A DNA stretch of 5,862 nucleotides from Caldilineaceae bacterium (lineage in GTDB: Bacteria; Chloroflexota; Anaerolineae; Caldilineales; Caldilineaceae): positions 1 through 5,862 of the forward strand of contig JAPKMV010000246.1 of NCBI GenBank assembly GCA_026645635.1, in the 5' to 3' direction. The translations under genes were made by a program, and so were the position numbers. The notes below the pieces were generated by a model. The model ran no database searches, had not been told where the DNA came from, and was given only the letters and a program-made list of their open reading frames with translations. The first letter of the stretch is position 1. Every line of letters starts with the position of its first letter. Positions 1 through 5,862 of the stretch are shown here, piece after piece.

Positions 1-48
1 GAATGGGCCAGACGTATTCCCGACAATGGAGTATGCTCTGGCCCATTC
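1..48 (+). repeat. Long inverted repeat / hairpin
   Basis: Positions 1-12 and 37-48 are perfect 12-base reverse complements (GAATGGGCCAGA / TCTGGCCCATTC). The stem continues inward, with C36 bulged: 13-20 pairs with 28-35, including two G-U pairs, and closes a 7-nt loop at 21-27. That is about 20 base pairs in 48 nt. Both wobble pairs are G-U when read as plus-strand RNA and would be A-C mismatches in minus-strand RNA, so the fold favours the plus strand. The 7-mer ATTCCCG occurs at 16-22 and again at 45-51, and CATTCC-C-GGAATG (44-56) forms a smaller overlapping palindrome. No T-run follows, so it is not a classical intrinsic terminator. It may be the 3' end of an upstream transcript or a dispersed palindromic repeat. 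The element touches the window edge and may extend further left. Confidence 0.7.
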
Positions 49-58
49 CCGGAATGCT

Positions 59-70
59 GGGGCGCGCCCC
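59..70. repeat. 12-bp perfect GC palindrome
   Basis: GGGGCGCGCCCC is a perfect 12-bp palindrome lying between the edge hairpin and the promoter of the GH3 gene. It is about 50 bp upstream of the -10 box, where a regulator dimer could bind. In DNA of this GC content a short G/C palindrome can arise by chance, so an operator role is only a possibility. Confidence 0.3.
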
Positions 71-116
71 CAACTTGAACTGCGCCTGCGCCAAAGCGGG
101 ACGGCGCAGCAGAGGG

Positions 117-125
117 TGCTATAAT
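117..125 (+). promoter_or_regulatory. Extended -10 promoter for the GH3-AEC pair
   Basis: TGCTATAAT is a consensus extended -10 element: TG, one base, then TATAAT at 120-125. It stands in otherwise GC-rich DNA. No good -35 hexamer lies 16-18 bp upstream; TTGAAC at 75-80 is 39 bp away and too far. Extended -10 promoters can work without a -35. Transcription would start near 131-133, leaving a leader of about 73 nt before the ATG at 205. Confidence 0.6.
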
Positions 126-148
126 TTTCTGATTACATTCATCCACCT

Positions 149-180
149 GCGGCCACTGCCTCCTGGGATGTGGCGACCGC
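149..180 (+). other. Possible hairpin in the GH3 leader
   Basis: In the predicted 5' leader, GCGG (149-152) followed by CCAC (153-156) can pair with GTGG (170-173) and CCGC (177-180). CGA at 174-176 would be bulged, around a 13-nt loop. The stem is short and interrupted. I recognise no riboswitch class in it. It could affect initiation or be chance. Confidence 0.2.
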
Positions 181-204
181 ACAACAGCACGCCGGGTATG
201 TCGC

Positions 205-2097
205 ATGTCAACTCTATTCCTTGCTCGATGGCTTCTGGTGGCGCTCATTGCTGCCATGTTGACCGGCTGCGGTGCGACAGAACCGGCGCCAACGCCCATC
301 CCTCTCGCCACGGCCGCGCCCGCAGCGCCAGACTACCTTGCAGCGGACGCGCCAGTTACGGCGCGCGTCACAGATCTATTGTCCCGCATGTCCCTCGCCG
401 AAAAGATCGGGCAAATGACGCAAGTTGAGAAGAACAGCATCACGCCTGAGGACGTCACCACCTATTTTGTGGGTTCCGTGCTCAGCGGCGGCGGCGGGTT
501 TCCGCGCCCCAACACGCCAGAGGCCTGGCGCGCCATGGTGGTCGCGTACCAGGAAGCCGCGCTGGCAACGCCGTTGGGCATTCCCCTGCTCTACGGCGTG
601 GATGCGGTGCACGGGCACAACAACCTGCGCGGGGCCACCATCTTCCCCCACAACATCGGGCTGGGCGCGGCCAACGACCCGGCGCTGGTGGAGGAGATCG
701 CGAGAGCCACCGCAGCGGAACTGCATGCCACCGGCGTCCAGTGGAACTTTGCGCCCGTGGTGGCGGTGACGCAGGACATTCGCTGGGGGCGCACCTACGA
801 AGGCTATGGCGAGGCCACGGCGCTGGTGAGCGACCTGGGCGCGGCCTTTGTGCGCGGGACGCAGGGCGCGGGTATCCTGGCTACACCCAAGCACTTCATC
901 GGTGACGGCGCGACCGCTTTCGGCAGTTCCACCACCGGCGGCTATCTGCTCGACCAGGAGGATGCGCGCATCGACGAAGCAACACTGCGCCGGGTGCATC
1001 TGCCGCCCTACCAGGCCGCGCTGGCCGCCGGCGCCCGCAGCGTGATGGCGTCATTCAGCAGTTGGAACGGCGACAAGGTGCACGGCAGCCGCTACCTGCT
1101 GACCGACCTGCTCAAAGGTGAACTGGGCTTCGACGGCTTTGTCGTCTCCGATTGGCAGGCCATCGACCAACTGCCCGGCGACTACTACAGCGACGTGGTG
1201 ACGGCGATCAACGCAGGGGTGGACATGGTGATGACGCCCTACGACTACCGCGCCTTCATCGCCACCCTCACCCGGGCAGTCGAGCAGGGCGACGTGAGCC
1301 AGGAACGCATCGACGACGCGGTGAGCCGCATCTTGCGCGTCAAGTTCGAGCAGGGTCTGTTCGAGCAGCCCCTGGCCGCGGAAGAGGATTTCGCCCTGGT
1401 CGGCGGCGCGGCGCACCGGGCGCTGGCGCGCACCGCGGTGCAGCGTTCGCTGGTGCTGCTCAAGAATGAAGATGTGCTGCCGCTGGCCACAGATGCCGGG
1501 CTGATCCTCGTGGCCGGCGCGGCCGCCGATGACATCGGGCGGCAGGCAGGCGGCTGGACTATCGAGTGGCAGGGAGGCAGCGGCGACATCACCGAAGGGA
1601 CGTCGATTCTCGACGGCATTCGCGAAGTGGTCGCGCCCGCCACGCAAGTCGAGTTCGACCGGTTTGGGCGTTTCGAGCGGGTGGTGGACGCTGCGGGCGC
1701 GCCGCTGCCGGCGGCTGCGTGCATCGGCGTTGTCGGCGAGGAGCCTTACGCCGAAGGTTTGGGCGACCGCCGCACGTTGAACCTGGCCGACCATGAGCGC
1801 GACATGCTGGCGCGGCTGCGTGAACGCTGTGCGCGGCTTGTCGTGGTGATCGTCAGCGGGCGCCCGTTGGTGATCACCGAGGAATTGCCGCAGTGGGATG
1901 CGCTGGTGGCGGCCTGGCTGCCGGGGTCCGAGGGAGGCGGCGTGGCCGACGTGCTCTTCGGCGCGGCGCCCTTCACCGGCAAGCTCTCTTTCACCTGGCC
2001 GGCCAGCAACGAGCAATTGCCGATCAACAGCAGCAGCGACCCGGCGCAGGGCGAACCGCTCTTCCCCCTCGGCTTTGGGCTGACGACGGCGCCGTGA
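205..2097 (+). CDS. GH3 beta-glucosidase / exo-beta-glucanase lipoprotein
   Basis: This 630-residue protein is a glycoside hydrolase family 3 enzyme that should remove glucose from the non-reducing end of beta-glucans or beta-glucosides, retaining the anomeric configuration. Residues 1-22 form a lipoprotein signal with lipobox LTGC (Cys22), followed by a Thr/Pro/Ala linker to about residue 45, so the enzyme is probably lipid-anchored outside the membrane. The N-terminal barrel shows GVDAVHGHNN (131-140), RWGRTYEGYGE (193-203) and KHFIGDG (229-235). GFVVSDW (311-317) carries the expected nucleophile Asp316. The second domain has GGWTIEWQG (449-457), matching the tryptophan clamp region of barley ExoI, and GEEPYAEGLGD (511-521), which should supply the acid/base Glu, probably Glu517. 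The resemblance is to the two-domain ExoI type. The chain ends at FPLGFGLTTAP with no fibronectin III domain, unlike BglX. ATG 205 is chosen because it starts the signal peptide. No Shine-Dalgarno is visible. The family is certain; the exact substrate is not. Confidence 0.95.
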   Translation: MSTLFLARWLLVALIAAMLTGCGATEPAPTPIPLATAAPAAPDYLAADAPVTARVTDLLSRMSLAEKIGQMTQVEKNSITPEDVTTYFVGSVLSGGGGFPRPNTPEAWRAMVVAYQEAALATPLGIPLLYGVDAVHGHNNLRGATIFPHNIGLGAANDPALVEEIARATAAELHATGVQWNFAPVVAVTQDIRWGRTYEGYGEATALVSDLGAAFVRGTQGAGILATPKHFIGDGATAFGSSTTGGYLLDQEDARIDEATLRRVHLPPYQAALAAGARSVMASFSSWNGDKVHGSRYLLTDLLKGELGFDGFVVSDWQAIDQLPGDYYSDVVTAINAGVDMVMTPYDYRAFIATLTRAVEQGDVSQERIDDAVSRILRVKFEQGLFEQPLAAEEDFALVGGAAHRALARTAVQRSLVLLKNEDVLPLATDAGLILVAGAAADDIGRQAGGWTIEWQGGSGDITEGTSILDGIREVVAPATQVEFDRFGRFERVVDAAGAPLPAAACIGVVGEEPYAEGLGDRRTLNLADHERDMLARLRERCARLVVVIVSGRPLVITEELPQWDALVAAWLPGSEGGGVADVLFGAAPFTGKLSFTWPASNEQLPINSSSDPAQGEPLFPLGFGLTTAP

Positions 2098-2103
2098 GCG
2101 GCC

Positions 2104-3012
2104 ATGCTTGAGCTGCTTTCGATCTTCGTCAACATCTTGCTGCCCGTCTTCACCCTGGTGCTGGTGGGCTATCTGGCCGGTCCGCGGCTGGGGCTGGAGG
2201 CGCGCACGCTCTCCAAACTCGCCTACTACATCCTCGTGCCGGCCTTCATCTTCGACGTGTTCAGTTCCGCGCACATCGAACTGGGGCTGGCGGCGCGCAT
2301 GGCCGGCTACATCATGGCAGTGACCGTCGGCGGCATCCTCGCGTCGATGGCGGTGGCGCGACTGCTGGGCGCAGGGCGGGAGTTGATGGCCGCGTATGTC
2401 CTGATCGCGGCGTTTGGCAATGTCGGCAACTTCGGCCTGCCGATCATCCAGTTCAAGCTGGGCGATGAGGCGCTGCTGGCCGCGTCGGTCTACTTTTTGG
2501 TGGCGAGCACCTTCGGCTTTATCGTCGGCGTCACCGCGGCGACGTGGGACAAGGGGACGAACCGCTGGCGCGCAGTGTTGACGGCGTTTACCACGCCCGG
2601 CGTGCTGGCTGTGGCGCCCGCATTCCTGGTGAATGCGCTGGGCCTGCCGACGCCGATCTTTTTGGATCGCGCCGTCAGCCTGCTTTCCGCAGCGCTGATC
2701 CCGCTGATGTTGGTGACGCTGGGCGTGCAGCTTGCCGGCATTCCCCGGCTGCCGTTCGACCGCCATGTGCTGGCGGCGTCGGCGGTGCGTCTGCTGATTG
2801 GCCCAGCGCTGGCGCTGGCGTTGGCGGGCGTCTTCCAGATCACCGGCATCGAACGGGGAGCGGGCATCATCCAGACTGCCATGCCGGCCGCGGTGCTGAC
2901 GGCGCTGATCGCGCTGGAGCATCGGCTCATGCCGGATTTTGTGACGACGGTGGTGCTCTTCTCCACCCTGGCCAGCGCCGTGACGCTGACCGCGGTGCTG
3001 GCGTTTGTGTGA
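2104..3012 (+). CDS. AEC family transporter (auxin efflux carrier / malonate permease type)
   Basis: This 302-residue, very hydrophobic protein belongs to the AEC family of secondary transporters (Mem_trans fold), whose bacterial members include carriers of malate, malonate and other small organic anions. About ten membrane segments can be drawn, arranged as two similar halves. Supporting motifs are the N-terminal helix ending in GYLAG (22-26), LAYYILVPAFIF (39-50), the typical GNVGNFGLPI (105-114), the PLMLVTLGVQLA stretch (200-211) and QTAMPAAV (257-264). The two motifs near 105-114 and 257-264 probably line the transport path. Length is normal for the family, and the start gives the usual short N-terminus. 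The gene begins 6 bp after the GH3 stop with no promoter or Shine-Dalgarno between, so co-transcription and perhaps translational coupling are likely. The substrate cannot be read from sequence. A role linked to products of the GH3 enzyme is only inferred. Confidence 0.9.
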   Translation: MLELLSIFVNILLPVFTLVLVGYLAGPRLGLEARTLSKLAYYILVPAFIFDVFSSAHIELGLAARMAGYIMAVTVGGILASMAVARLLGAGRELMAAYVLIAAFGNVGNFGLPIIQFKLGDEALLAASVYFLVASTFGFIVGVTAATWDKGTNRWRAVLTAFTTPGVLAVAPAFLVNALGLPTPIFLDRAVSLLSAALIPLMLVTLGVQLAGIPRLPFDRHVLAASAVRLLIGPALALALAGVFQITGIERGAGIIQTAMPAAVLTALIALEHRLMPDFVTTVVLFSTLASAVTLTAVLAFV

Positions 3013-3019
3013 GCCGGGA

Positions 3020-3028
3020 TGATATGAT
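3020..3028 (+). promoter_or_regulatory. Extended -10 box upstream of the AI-2E-family gene
   Basis: TGATATGAT has TG, one base and TATGAT (3023-3028), starting 8 bp after the AEC stop codon. No -35 is visible at the usual distance. Transcription would start near 3035, giving a leader of about 110 nt before 3146. A second AT-rich box, TATTAT (3095-3100), lacks the TG and would give a shorter leader. The spacer also holds a loose AGCCGC/GCGGCT pair (3041-3046 and 3064-3069) and the palindrome ACCGCGGT (3121-3128). No terminator for the preceding gene is seen. Confidence 0.4.
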
Positions 3029-3145
3029 AGCGCCCAAGCCAGCCGCGCGGGGTGAGCAGGGCAGCGGCTCGCGACCAACCGCGCCGCAGCGGGTTATTAT
3101 CCAGTGGATTGACGACCCACACCGCGGTCGCGCCATTGTGCAGAG

Positions 3146-4660
3146 ATGCAGAGGGTCATGGACGAGCAGGTAGAACAGCAGGACGTCGCGCCGGCGACAG
3201 CAGTGGACAGCAGTCAACCCGAACCGTCACCCAGCAATTCCCTGGTGGCGGTGCTTGACCGCGTCGCCGACCCGGCCGCCGATTCACATTGGGATCTCCC
3301 CACCAAACGCACCGTGCTGGTCATCATGCTGATCGTGGTGGTGTTTGTGATCTACATCAGCCGCAACATCCTGCCCATGGTGCTGATTGCAGCGATTCTG
3401 GCCTATCTGCTCAGCCCAATCATCAACTTTGCCCAGCGTTTTCGCATCCCGCGCATTGTAAGCACGTTGGTGGTCTACCTGCTGATCATCGCGCTGCTTG
3501 TCTTGGTGCCGATCATCTTCATTCCGACGCTGGTCGACCAGTTGCGGGCGTTGGCCACCTTCGACGCCAGCGGCGCGGCGCGCGCGGTGATCAACTGGGC
3601 CAATGACACCGTGCAAGGGCTGCCGGAAACCGTTGTCGTGCTGGGCTACCCGCTGCCGGTGGCGGAATATGTGCGCCAGGTGCAAAGCAACTCGCAGCAG
3701 GTGTCGCTGGTGCCGTCGGTAAGCGATATCCTCGGCTCCATCCAGCAGTTTCTAAGCACGACAACCAATGTGGTAAGCAGCACGGCCAGCTTTGGCATCA
3801 ACGTCGTCAACAGCATCTTCTCGATCTTCGTCGGCGTGCTGGTCACGTTCTTCGTCAGCCTCTACATGACGATGGACGCGCCAAAGATCCAGGCGTACTT
3901 TCACAGCCTTTTCCCGACTTCCTATCGTTCCGAACTGGCGGATTTGCTGCGGCGCATCGGCGCGGTCTGGCAGTCATTTCTGCGCGGCCAGTTGATCCTG
4001 AGCATCACCGTGGGCACGACGACCTGGCTGGTGCTGACGCTGGTGGGCATGCCCGGCGCGCTGATCTTTGGCATTCTCGCCGGGCTGCTGGAGGTGGTGC
4101 CCAACCTGGGGCCGATCCTGGCGATGATCCCGGCCGTGATCACGGCGCTGCTGCAAGGCTCCAACGTGTTGGAGCCGCTGGGCGTCGGTCCGGTGGCCTT
4201 CGCCCTGATTACGGTGGGCATCTATTTTCTGATCCAGCAGTTGGAGAACAACATCCTGGTGCCGCGCATCATTGGCGACAGCATCAACCTCCACCCGATT
4301 GTGGTGATCTGCGCCGTCGCCGTGGGGTTCAGCATCGGGAACATCCTGGGCGCGCTGCTGGCGCCGCCCATCGTGGCGACAAGCCGCGTCGTCGGCAGCT
4401 ATCTTCATGCCAAGCTGCTCGACTATCCGCCATTCCAGGGGCGACCAGCGCCCGTGCCGCGCACCTATCGTCGCACCATCTCCGGCGAAAGCCCACGGCC
4501 CAACCGCCGCAGCGTGCGGAATGAACCCGATGCGCGCATCATGAGCCAGCCCGCCAGCCAACCCGTCACTCCGGCGGACGGAGCGCCACTGCACGGGCAG
4601 AACGGTGCGGAGCCACACGGTGCGCCGGCAGCAGCGCCCAACCCGCAGCCCCAGGGCTGA
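3146..4660 (+). CDS. AI-2E family transporter (PerM/UPF0118-like membrane protein)
   Basis: This 504-residue protein belongs to the AI-2E exporter / PerM family, whose members include the E. coli TqsA autoinducer-2 exporter and several Na+(Li+)/H+ antiporters; most are uncharacterised. Residues 1-55 are polar and probably cytoplasmic. Membrane segments fall at about 57-71, 74-92 and 106-129, followed by an extracytoplasmic-type stretch (about 130-212), a helix at about 218-241 and a C-terminal membrane block at about 283-415. Family signatures are FLRGQLILS (278-286), [20 protein letters not shown] (304-323) and [12 protein letters not shown] (366-377) followed by LHP (382-384). The last 75 or so residues are a Pro/Arg/Ala-rich disordered tail, longer than usual. 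The start may instead be Met5 (3158), which has AGAGGG just upstream but too close for a good ribosome site. It stands apart from the AEC gene by 133 bp, so it is probably transcribed separately. Whether it exports AI-2 is unknown, and no luxS is in the window. Confidence 0.9.
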   Translation: MQRVMDEQVEQQDVAPATAVDSSQPEPSPSNSLVAVLDRVADPAADSHWDLPTKRTVLVIMLIVVVFVIYISRNILPMVLIAAILAYLLSPIINFAQRFRIPRIVSTLVVYLLIIALLVLVPIIFIPTLVDQLRALATFDASGAARAVINWANDTVQGLPETVVVLGYPLPVAEYVRQVQSNSQQVSLVPSVSDILGSIQQFLSTTTNVVSSTASFGINVVNSIFSIFVGVLVTFFVSLYMTMDAPKIQAYFHSLFPTSYRSELADLLRRIGAVWQSFLRGQLILSITVGTTTWLVLTLVGMPGALIFGILAGLLEVVPNLGPILAMIPAVITALLQGSNVLEPLGVGPVAFALITVGIYFLIQQLENNILVPRIIGDSINLHPIVVICAVAVGFSIGNILGALLAPPIVATSRVVGSYLHAKLLDYPPFQGRPAPVPRTYRRTISGESPRPNRRSVRNEPDARIMSQPASQPVTPADGAPLHGQNGAEPHGAPAAAPNPQPQG

Positions 4661-4662
4661 GG

Positions 4663-5037
4663 TTAGATCACCTTCGCCACAATCGGCGCCTTGCTCCACA
4701 GCTCTTCCAGCTTGTAGTGGCGCCGCATCTCATCGGTGAAGAGATGCACGATCACATCGCCGTAATCGAGCACGGACCAACCGCCGCCGGCGCCATCCAG
4801 CCCGTCCAATTGGAGCGGGCGCACATTTTGCCGGAGTTTCAATTCTTCGAGCAGGCTATCTTCGATGGCCTTTGCCTGGCGTTCGTTGTCGATGGTGGCG
4901 ATGATGAAGTAGGTGGCCAGGGTGGTCAATTCATGGATGTCAAGCACGACGATGTCGGCAGCTTGCTTCTGTTCGATCAAATCCACAATCTGGTGGGCAA
5001 ATGAAATGCTGTCCAGGGCTTCCTCCTGATGGTTCAT
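4663..5037 (-). CDS. rsfS: Ribosomal silencing factor RsfS
   Basis: RsfS (RsfA, YbeB, Iojap family) binds ribosomal protein uL14 on the 50S subunit and blocks joining of 30S, lowering translation in starvation. From the ATG at 5035-5037 the product is 124 residues, a normal length. The reading frame opens further to a GTG at 5076, but that adds an Arg-rich 13-residue leader (RRACRRRA) unlike the family. Recognisable parts are ADIVVLDIHELT (27-38) and the C-terminal WSVLDYGDVIVHLF (87-100), then the YKLEELW stretch (108-114). The middle motif reads ATYFIIATIDNERQ (41-54), where the family usually has a D-Y-F-V-I-A-T-G-x-S pattern, so the Asp, Gly and Ser positions are replaced. The gene is usually next to nadD; here it is not. 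It lies divergent to rsmG and tail to tail with the AI-2E-family gene, with 2 bp between the two stops. Confidence 0.93.
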   Translation of the reverse strand: MNHQEEALDSISFAHQIVDLIEQKQAADIVVLDIHELTTLATYFIIATIDNERQAKAIEDSLLEELKLRQNVRPLQLDGLDGAGGGWSVLDYGDVIVHLFTDEMRRHYKLEELWSKAPIVAKVI

Positions 5038-5094
5038 AAATAGAATGATGGCACGGCGGCGGCAGGCGCGCCGCACGATTGCACCCGTGCGTCC

Positions 5095-5123
5095 AGTGTA
5101 GCATAGTGCACCGTTCCCCTCAA
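5095..5123 (-). promoter_or_regulatory. Promoter for rsfS
   Basis: On the minus strand, TTGAGG (5118-5123) as -35 lies 17 bp from TACACT (5095-5100) as -10, and the extended TG occurs at 5102-5103 (TGCTACACT). Transcription would start near 5088, about 50 nt before the rsfS ATG at 5037. That leader carries GCACCCGTGC (5081-5090) and GGCGCGCC (5065-5072), both short palindromes. This is the best -35/-10 pair in the window. A weaker alternative is TGCCATCAT just upstream of the ATG. Confidence 0.55.
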
Positions 5124-5149
5124 AGGTGTGCGGCGCTGACTCGGCAATG

Positions 5150-5158
5150 TGCTACAAT
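5150..5158 (+). promoter_or_regulatory. Extended -10 promoter placing transcription start at the rsmG ATG
   Basis: TGCTACAAT is an extended -10 element with hexamer TACAAT at 5153-5158. No good -35 lies 16-18 bp upstream. Six bases separate the hexamer from the ATG at 5165, so the usual start distance puts the first transcribed base on or within a base or two of that A. The resulting rsmG mRNA would be leaderless. The promoter sits back to back with that of rsfS. Confidence 0.6.
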
Positions 5159-5164
5159 AGACCC

Positions 5165-5862
5165 ATGTCAACAGCGCACCCACAACCTTCGCCGGATCTC
5201 GACGCCCCTCGGATGGCGCGCCTGGTCGCCGGCTGCCAGGAACTCGGCATTCCTCTGTCGGCGCCGCAGATCGACCAGTTCGAGCGCTACTTTCACCTGC
5301 TGGTGGAGTGGAACGCCCGGCTCAACCTGACTGCGATCACCGGTTATGACGAGGTGCAGATCAAGCACTATCTCGACTCGCTGGTGAGCCTGCCGCTGCT
5401 GGCCGAAGAGTATGGTGCGGCGCTGCCGCTGACGCGGCCGCTGCGCGCCGTGGATGTGGGCGCCGGCGCCGGTTTCCCCGGTTTGCCGCTCAAAATCGCG
5501 ACGTCGGTGCTGGCGCTGACCTTGATGGACGGCACGCAAAAAAAGGTGAACTTCCTTCAGGAGGTCGCCACCGCGTTGGGGATGACAGGCGTTCATTTTG
5601 TCACTGGGCGCGCCGAGGAGCTGGGCCGACAGGAACAGTATCGCGAGCAGTTCGACCTGGTGACGGCGCGCGCGGTGGCGCCGCTCAACACACTGGTGGA
5701 GTATCTGCTGCCTTTGACTGCGCTCAACGGGCTGGCGGTGATCTACAAAGGCCCGGGTGCGCCGGAAGAGTTCGCCGCGGCGCGCCAGGCCATTCGGCTG
5801 CTGGGCGGCGAGACGGTGCGCTTTGCACCGGCGACCGTGCCCTTTCTCGCCGAGCGCCGCTT
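5165..5862 (+). CDS. rsmG: 16S rRNA (guanine-527-N7)-methyltransferase RsmG, 3'-truncated by window edge
   Basis: RsmG (GidB) uses S-adenosylmethionine to methylate N7 of G527 in 16S rRNA; its loss gives low-level streptomycin resistance in several bacteria. The frame is open from 5165 to the window end, giving 232 residues without a stop; family proteins are about 210-250 long, so only a short C-terminus is missing. Visible parts are [17 protein letters not shown] (43-59), KHYLDSL (67-73), the SAM-binding [16 protein letters not shown] (96-111), [11 protein letters not shown] (124-134), TARAVAPL (167-174) and YKG (194-196). ATG 5165 fits the promoter 6 bp upstream. Met17 (5213) is an alternative that would match the shorter N-terminus of many relatives; neither has a Shine-Dalgarno. 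A run of seven A at 5538-5544 encodes Gln-Lys-Lys. In many bacteria rsmG sits near mnmG or parAB; the right-hand neighbour is not visible here. Confidence 0.95.
   Translation, partial: MSTAHPQPSPDLDAPRMARLVAGCQELGIPLSAPQIDQFERYFHLLVEWNARLNLTAITGYDEVQIKHYLDSLVSLPLLAEEYGAALPLTRPLRAVDVGAGAGFPGLPLKIATSVLALTLMDGTQKKVNFLQEVATALGMTGVHFVTGRAEELGRQEQYREQFDLVTARAVAPLNTLVEYLLPLTALNGLAVIYKGPGAPEEFAAARQAIRLLGGETVRFAPATVPFLAERR

Noticed and set aside
75..80. TTGAAC as a -35 box for the GH3 promoter
   Set aside because: It is 39 bp from the TATAAT hexamer, more than twice the normal spacing.
3..428. A 141-codon plus-strand frame at the left edge
   Set aside because: It runs through the hairpin, the promoter and the start of the GH3 gene in another frame, and its product looks like nothing known.
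1051..3078. A 675-codon minus-strand open frame antisense to the GH3 and AEC genes
   Set aside because: Its product is rich in Arg, His, Gln and Asp with no recognisable domain. It covers parts of two well-supported plus-strand genes and is explained by GC-rich third codon positions keeping the opposite frame free of stops.
3134..3139. CATTGT as a -10 box six bases before the ATG of the AI-2E-family gene, mirroring rsmG
   Set aside because: Only three of six bases match TATAAT and there is no extended TG, so the match is too weak to claim a leaderless start.
3013..3145. A riboswitch or small RNA in the spacer before the AI-2E-family gene
   Set aside because: Only one 6-bp arm pair and one 8-bp palindrome were found, with no conserved core of a known class.
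3974..4699. A 241-codon minus-strand open frame across the AI-2E-family gene and the end of rsfS
   Set aside because: It overlaps two recognised genes in another frame, has low-complexity His/Gln/Arg composition and no family features.
4684..4725. Inverted repeat CGGCGCC / GGCGCCG as a terminator
   Set aside because: It lies inside rsfS coding sequence, has a 28-nt loop and no T-run. Short G/C arms like this are expected by chance in this composition.

Overview
The window is a GC-rich stretch of bacterial chromosome. Its genes start without clear Shine-Dalgarno sequences, and its promoter-like boxes are mostly of the extended -10 type (TGnTAnnnT). GC content, the Thr/Pro/Ala-rich linker after the lipoprotein cysteine of the first gene, and the mix of household genes fit Chloroflexota (Anaerolineae or Caldilineae-like) best. 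That placement is an inference from style, not from a marker gene.

Layout. Positions 1-204 hold no gene. They contain a near-perfect hairpin at 1-48, a GC palindrome at 59-70, an extended -10 box at 117-125 and a leader of about 73 nt. A forward pair follows: a lipoprotein glycoside hydrolase of family GH3 (205-2097), then, after 6 bp, a membrane transporter of the auxin efflux carrier (AEC) family (2104-3012). A 133-bp spacer with its own extended -10 box leads to an AI-2E/PerM-family membrane protein (3146-4660). This gene meets the ribosome silencing factor gene rsfS (complement 4663-5037) tail to tail, with only 2 bp between the stop codons. A divergent promoter region (5038-5164) separates rsfS from rsmG, the 16S rRNA m7G527 methyltransferase gene, which starts at 5165 and runs off the right edge without a stop codon.

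How the genes work together. The GH3 enzyme probably sits on the outer face of the membrane and releases glucose from beta-glucans or beta-glucosides. The AEC transporter is probably co-transcribed with it and may move a small organic anion or an aglycone, but that link is inferred only from spacing. The AI-2E-family protein appears to be a separate transcription unit. rsfS and rsmG both act on the ribosome and share a back-to-back promoter region. rsmG probably gives a leaderless mRNA.

I see no CRISPR array, insertion sequence, tRNA or rRNA gene, phage module or defence system. Most of the window is ordinary chromosome. The points most worth a second look are the 48-nt hairpin at the left edge, the leaderless architecture of rsmG, the A7 run in rsmG, and the GH3-AEC pairing.
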